Shown here piece by piece: positions 25,560 to 26,030 of a DNA stretch of 26,030 nucleotides. The DNA is taken from NCBI RefSeq assembly GCF_000142905.1, contig NW_013657657.1, forward strand, positions 309,017-335,046, in the 5' to 3' direction. The notes under the pieces are model-generated. The model was given only the letters and a program-made list of their open reading frames with translations, did no database searches and had not been told where the DNA came from. Each line of letters starts with the position of its first letter. Positions within the stretch are counted from its first letter, which is position 1. Made by a program: the position numbers and the translations under genes. The DNA comes from Thecamonas trahens ATCC 50062. Its lineage: Eukaryota; Apusozoa; Apusomonadida; Apusomonadidae.

Positions 25560-26030
25560 TCAGCGAAAGGCCGAGAGGCGTGTACCGGCCCGACGGGCCG
25601 AGACCGCGGCCGTGGTCGTGGCCGAGGAAGACATGGAGAGCGACGAGCGGCTCGATGCAGGCCGATGGGCACCTGAGACCGGGGCCGAGGGGGGCGAGAA
25701 GGCGGCGAGGGTGAAGAGCGGCTGCGAGGGCGGACGGGTGGACGGCTTGGCCGATCCGGCAGCAAAGGCTGAGAGGGCGGCGGCGGTGGCCAGCGTGGTG
25801 GGCGATGACTGGACAAGGCAGAACGGTGAGGGCCCGCGGCGGGCAAGTGGGCGGGGAGCGTCGGGCTGGAGGCGTGGGACGGCGGCAAATGCGAGTGGCG
25901 GCGCGGTGGGCGCGCGGGCGGGGAGCGCCGCTGCGGACGCGCCCGAGTGGGGAGGCGGAGCGGGGAGCGACGATGGGCGCGGAATGAGGAGCGGCGGCGA
26001 GACTGAATGGTTGGCGGAAGCGGCCGAGGG
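25560..26030 (-). CDS. Possible C-terminus of an unidentified Ser/Ala/Pro-rich protein (partial)
   Basis: On the - strand one register is open from the window edge to a TGA at 25560-25562, at least 156 codons. Its codons follow the local preference (GCC, CTC, TCG, CGC, with TTT for Phe). The translation is low-complexity and rich in Ala, Ser and Pro, ending SARRAGTRLSAFR. No domain is recognisable. The same register is also open on the + strand from an ATG at 25635 to the edge (starting MESDERLDAGRWAPE), so strand is uncertain. Only 40 bp separate this stop from the start of the downstream - strand gene. The region is GC-rich enough for chance open frames. Confidence 0.3.
   Translation of the reverse strand, partial: PSAASANHSVSPPLLIPRPSSLPAPPPHSGASAAALPARAPTAPPLAFAAVPRLQPDAPRPLARRGPSPFCLVQSSPTTLATAAALSAFAAGSAKPSTRPPSQPLFTLAAFSPPSAPVSGAHRPASSRSSLSMSSSATTTAAVSARRAGTRLSAFR

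Noticed and set aside
1-26030. Bacterial or viral content, CRISPR, IS elements, operons
   Set aside because: No repeat-spacer array, transposase, integrase or terminal inverted repeat was seen; the genes are eukaryotic with introns and their own transcription units.

Overview
The window is nuclear DNA of a GC-rich, gene-dense, intron-poor unicellular eukaryote. The genes are eukaryotic (delta-COP of COPI, the ER chaperone GRP170/HYOU1, a DUSP-USP deubiquitinase, a CaMK-type kinase, a MICOS subunit, a DDX49/Dbp8 helicase, a centrin-like protein and a 5S rRNA gene). Genes lie on both strands as independent units, not operons. Where introns can be inferred they sit near the 5' end of the gene, with GTACGT or GTATGT donors. 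Overall style (GC-rich coding frames, few introns, tight spacing) resembles apusomonads such as Thecamonas; that assignment is an inference from style, not from a search.

Layout, left to right: (1) the 3' end of an unidentified + strand gene with broken frame (2-293); (2) a calcineurin-like phosphoesterase, + (671-2266); (3) a predicted N-myristoylated ankyrin-repeat protein, + (2971-4161), whose stop codon lies 3 bp from the stop of (4) a DUSP-USP deubiquitinase, - (4165-6888); (5) a two-exon CaMK-like kinase, - (7118-8600); (6) an APOO/MIC26-MIC27-like MICOS protein, + (9403-9963), stop-to-stop with (7) a myristoylated leucine-rich-repeat protein, - (9972-12155); (8) an intergenic stretch with two copies of a ~145-bp repeat; (9) an MFSD2-like transporter with a one-base frame break, + (12998-14478); (10) a DDX49/Dbp8-like helicase, also with a one-base frame break, + (14894-16560); (11) a solitary 5S rRNA gene, - (16736-16854); (12) GRP170/HYOU1 with a signal-peptide exon, an extra cadherin/Ig-like domain and an RDEL tail, - (17043-20457); (13) a centrin-like EF-hand protein, - (20785-21321); (14) delta-COP, + (21812-23628), probably with a start-codon-only first coding exon, stop-to-stop with (15) a fucose-1-phosphate guanylyltransferase-like protein, - (23642-25519); (16) a possible further partial gene at the right edge.

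These are mostly unrelated housekeeping genes; no cluster of shared function is evident, although GRP170, delta-COP and the GDP-fucose enzyme all serve the secretory pathway. The most notable points are the GRP170 with a dystroglycan/cadherin-like domain between its helical lid and RDEL signal, three convergent gene pairs with only 3, 8 and 13 bp between stop codons, the isolated 5S gene between convergent genes, and the apparent ATG-only coding exon of delta-COP. Frame breaks in three + strand genes are all of the one-base-missing type and may be assembly errors.
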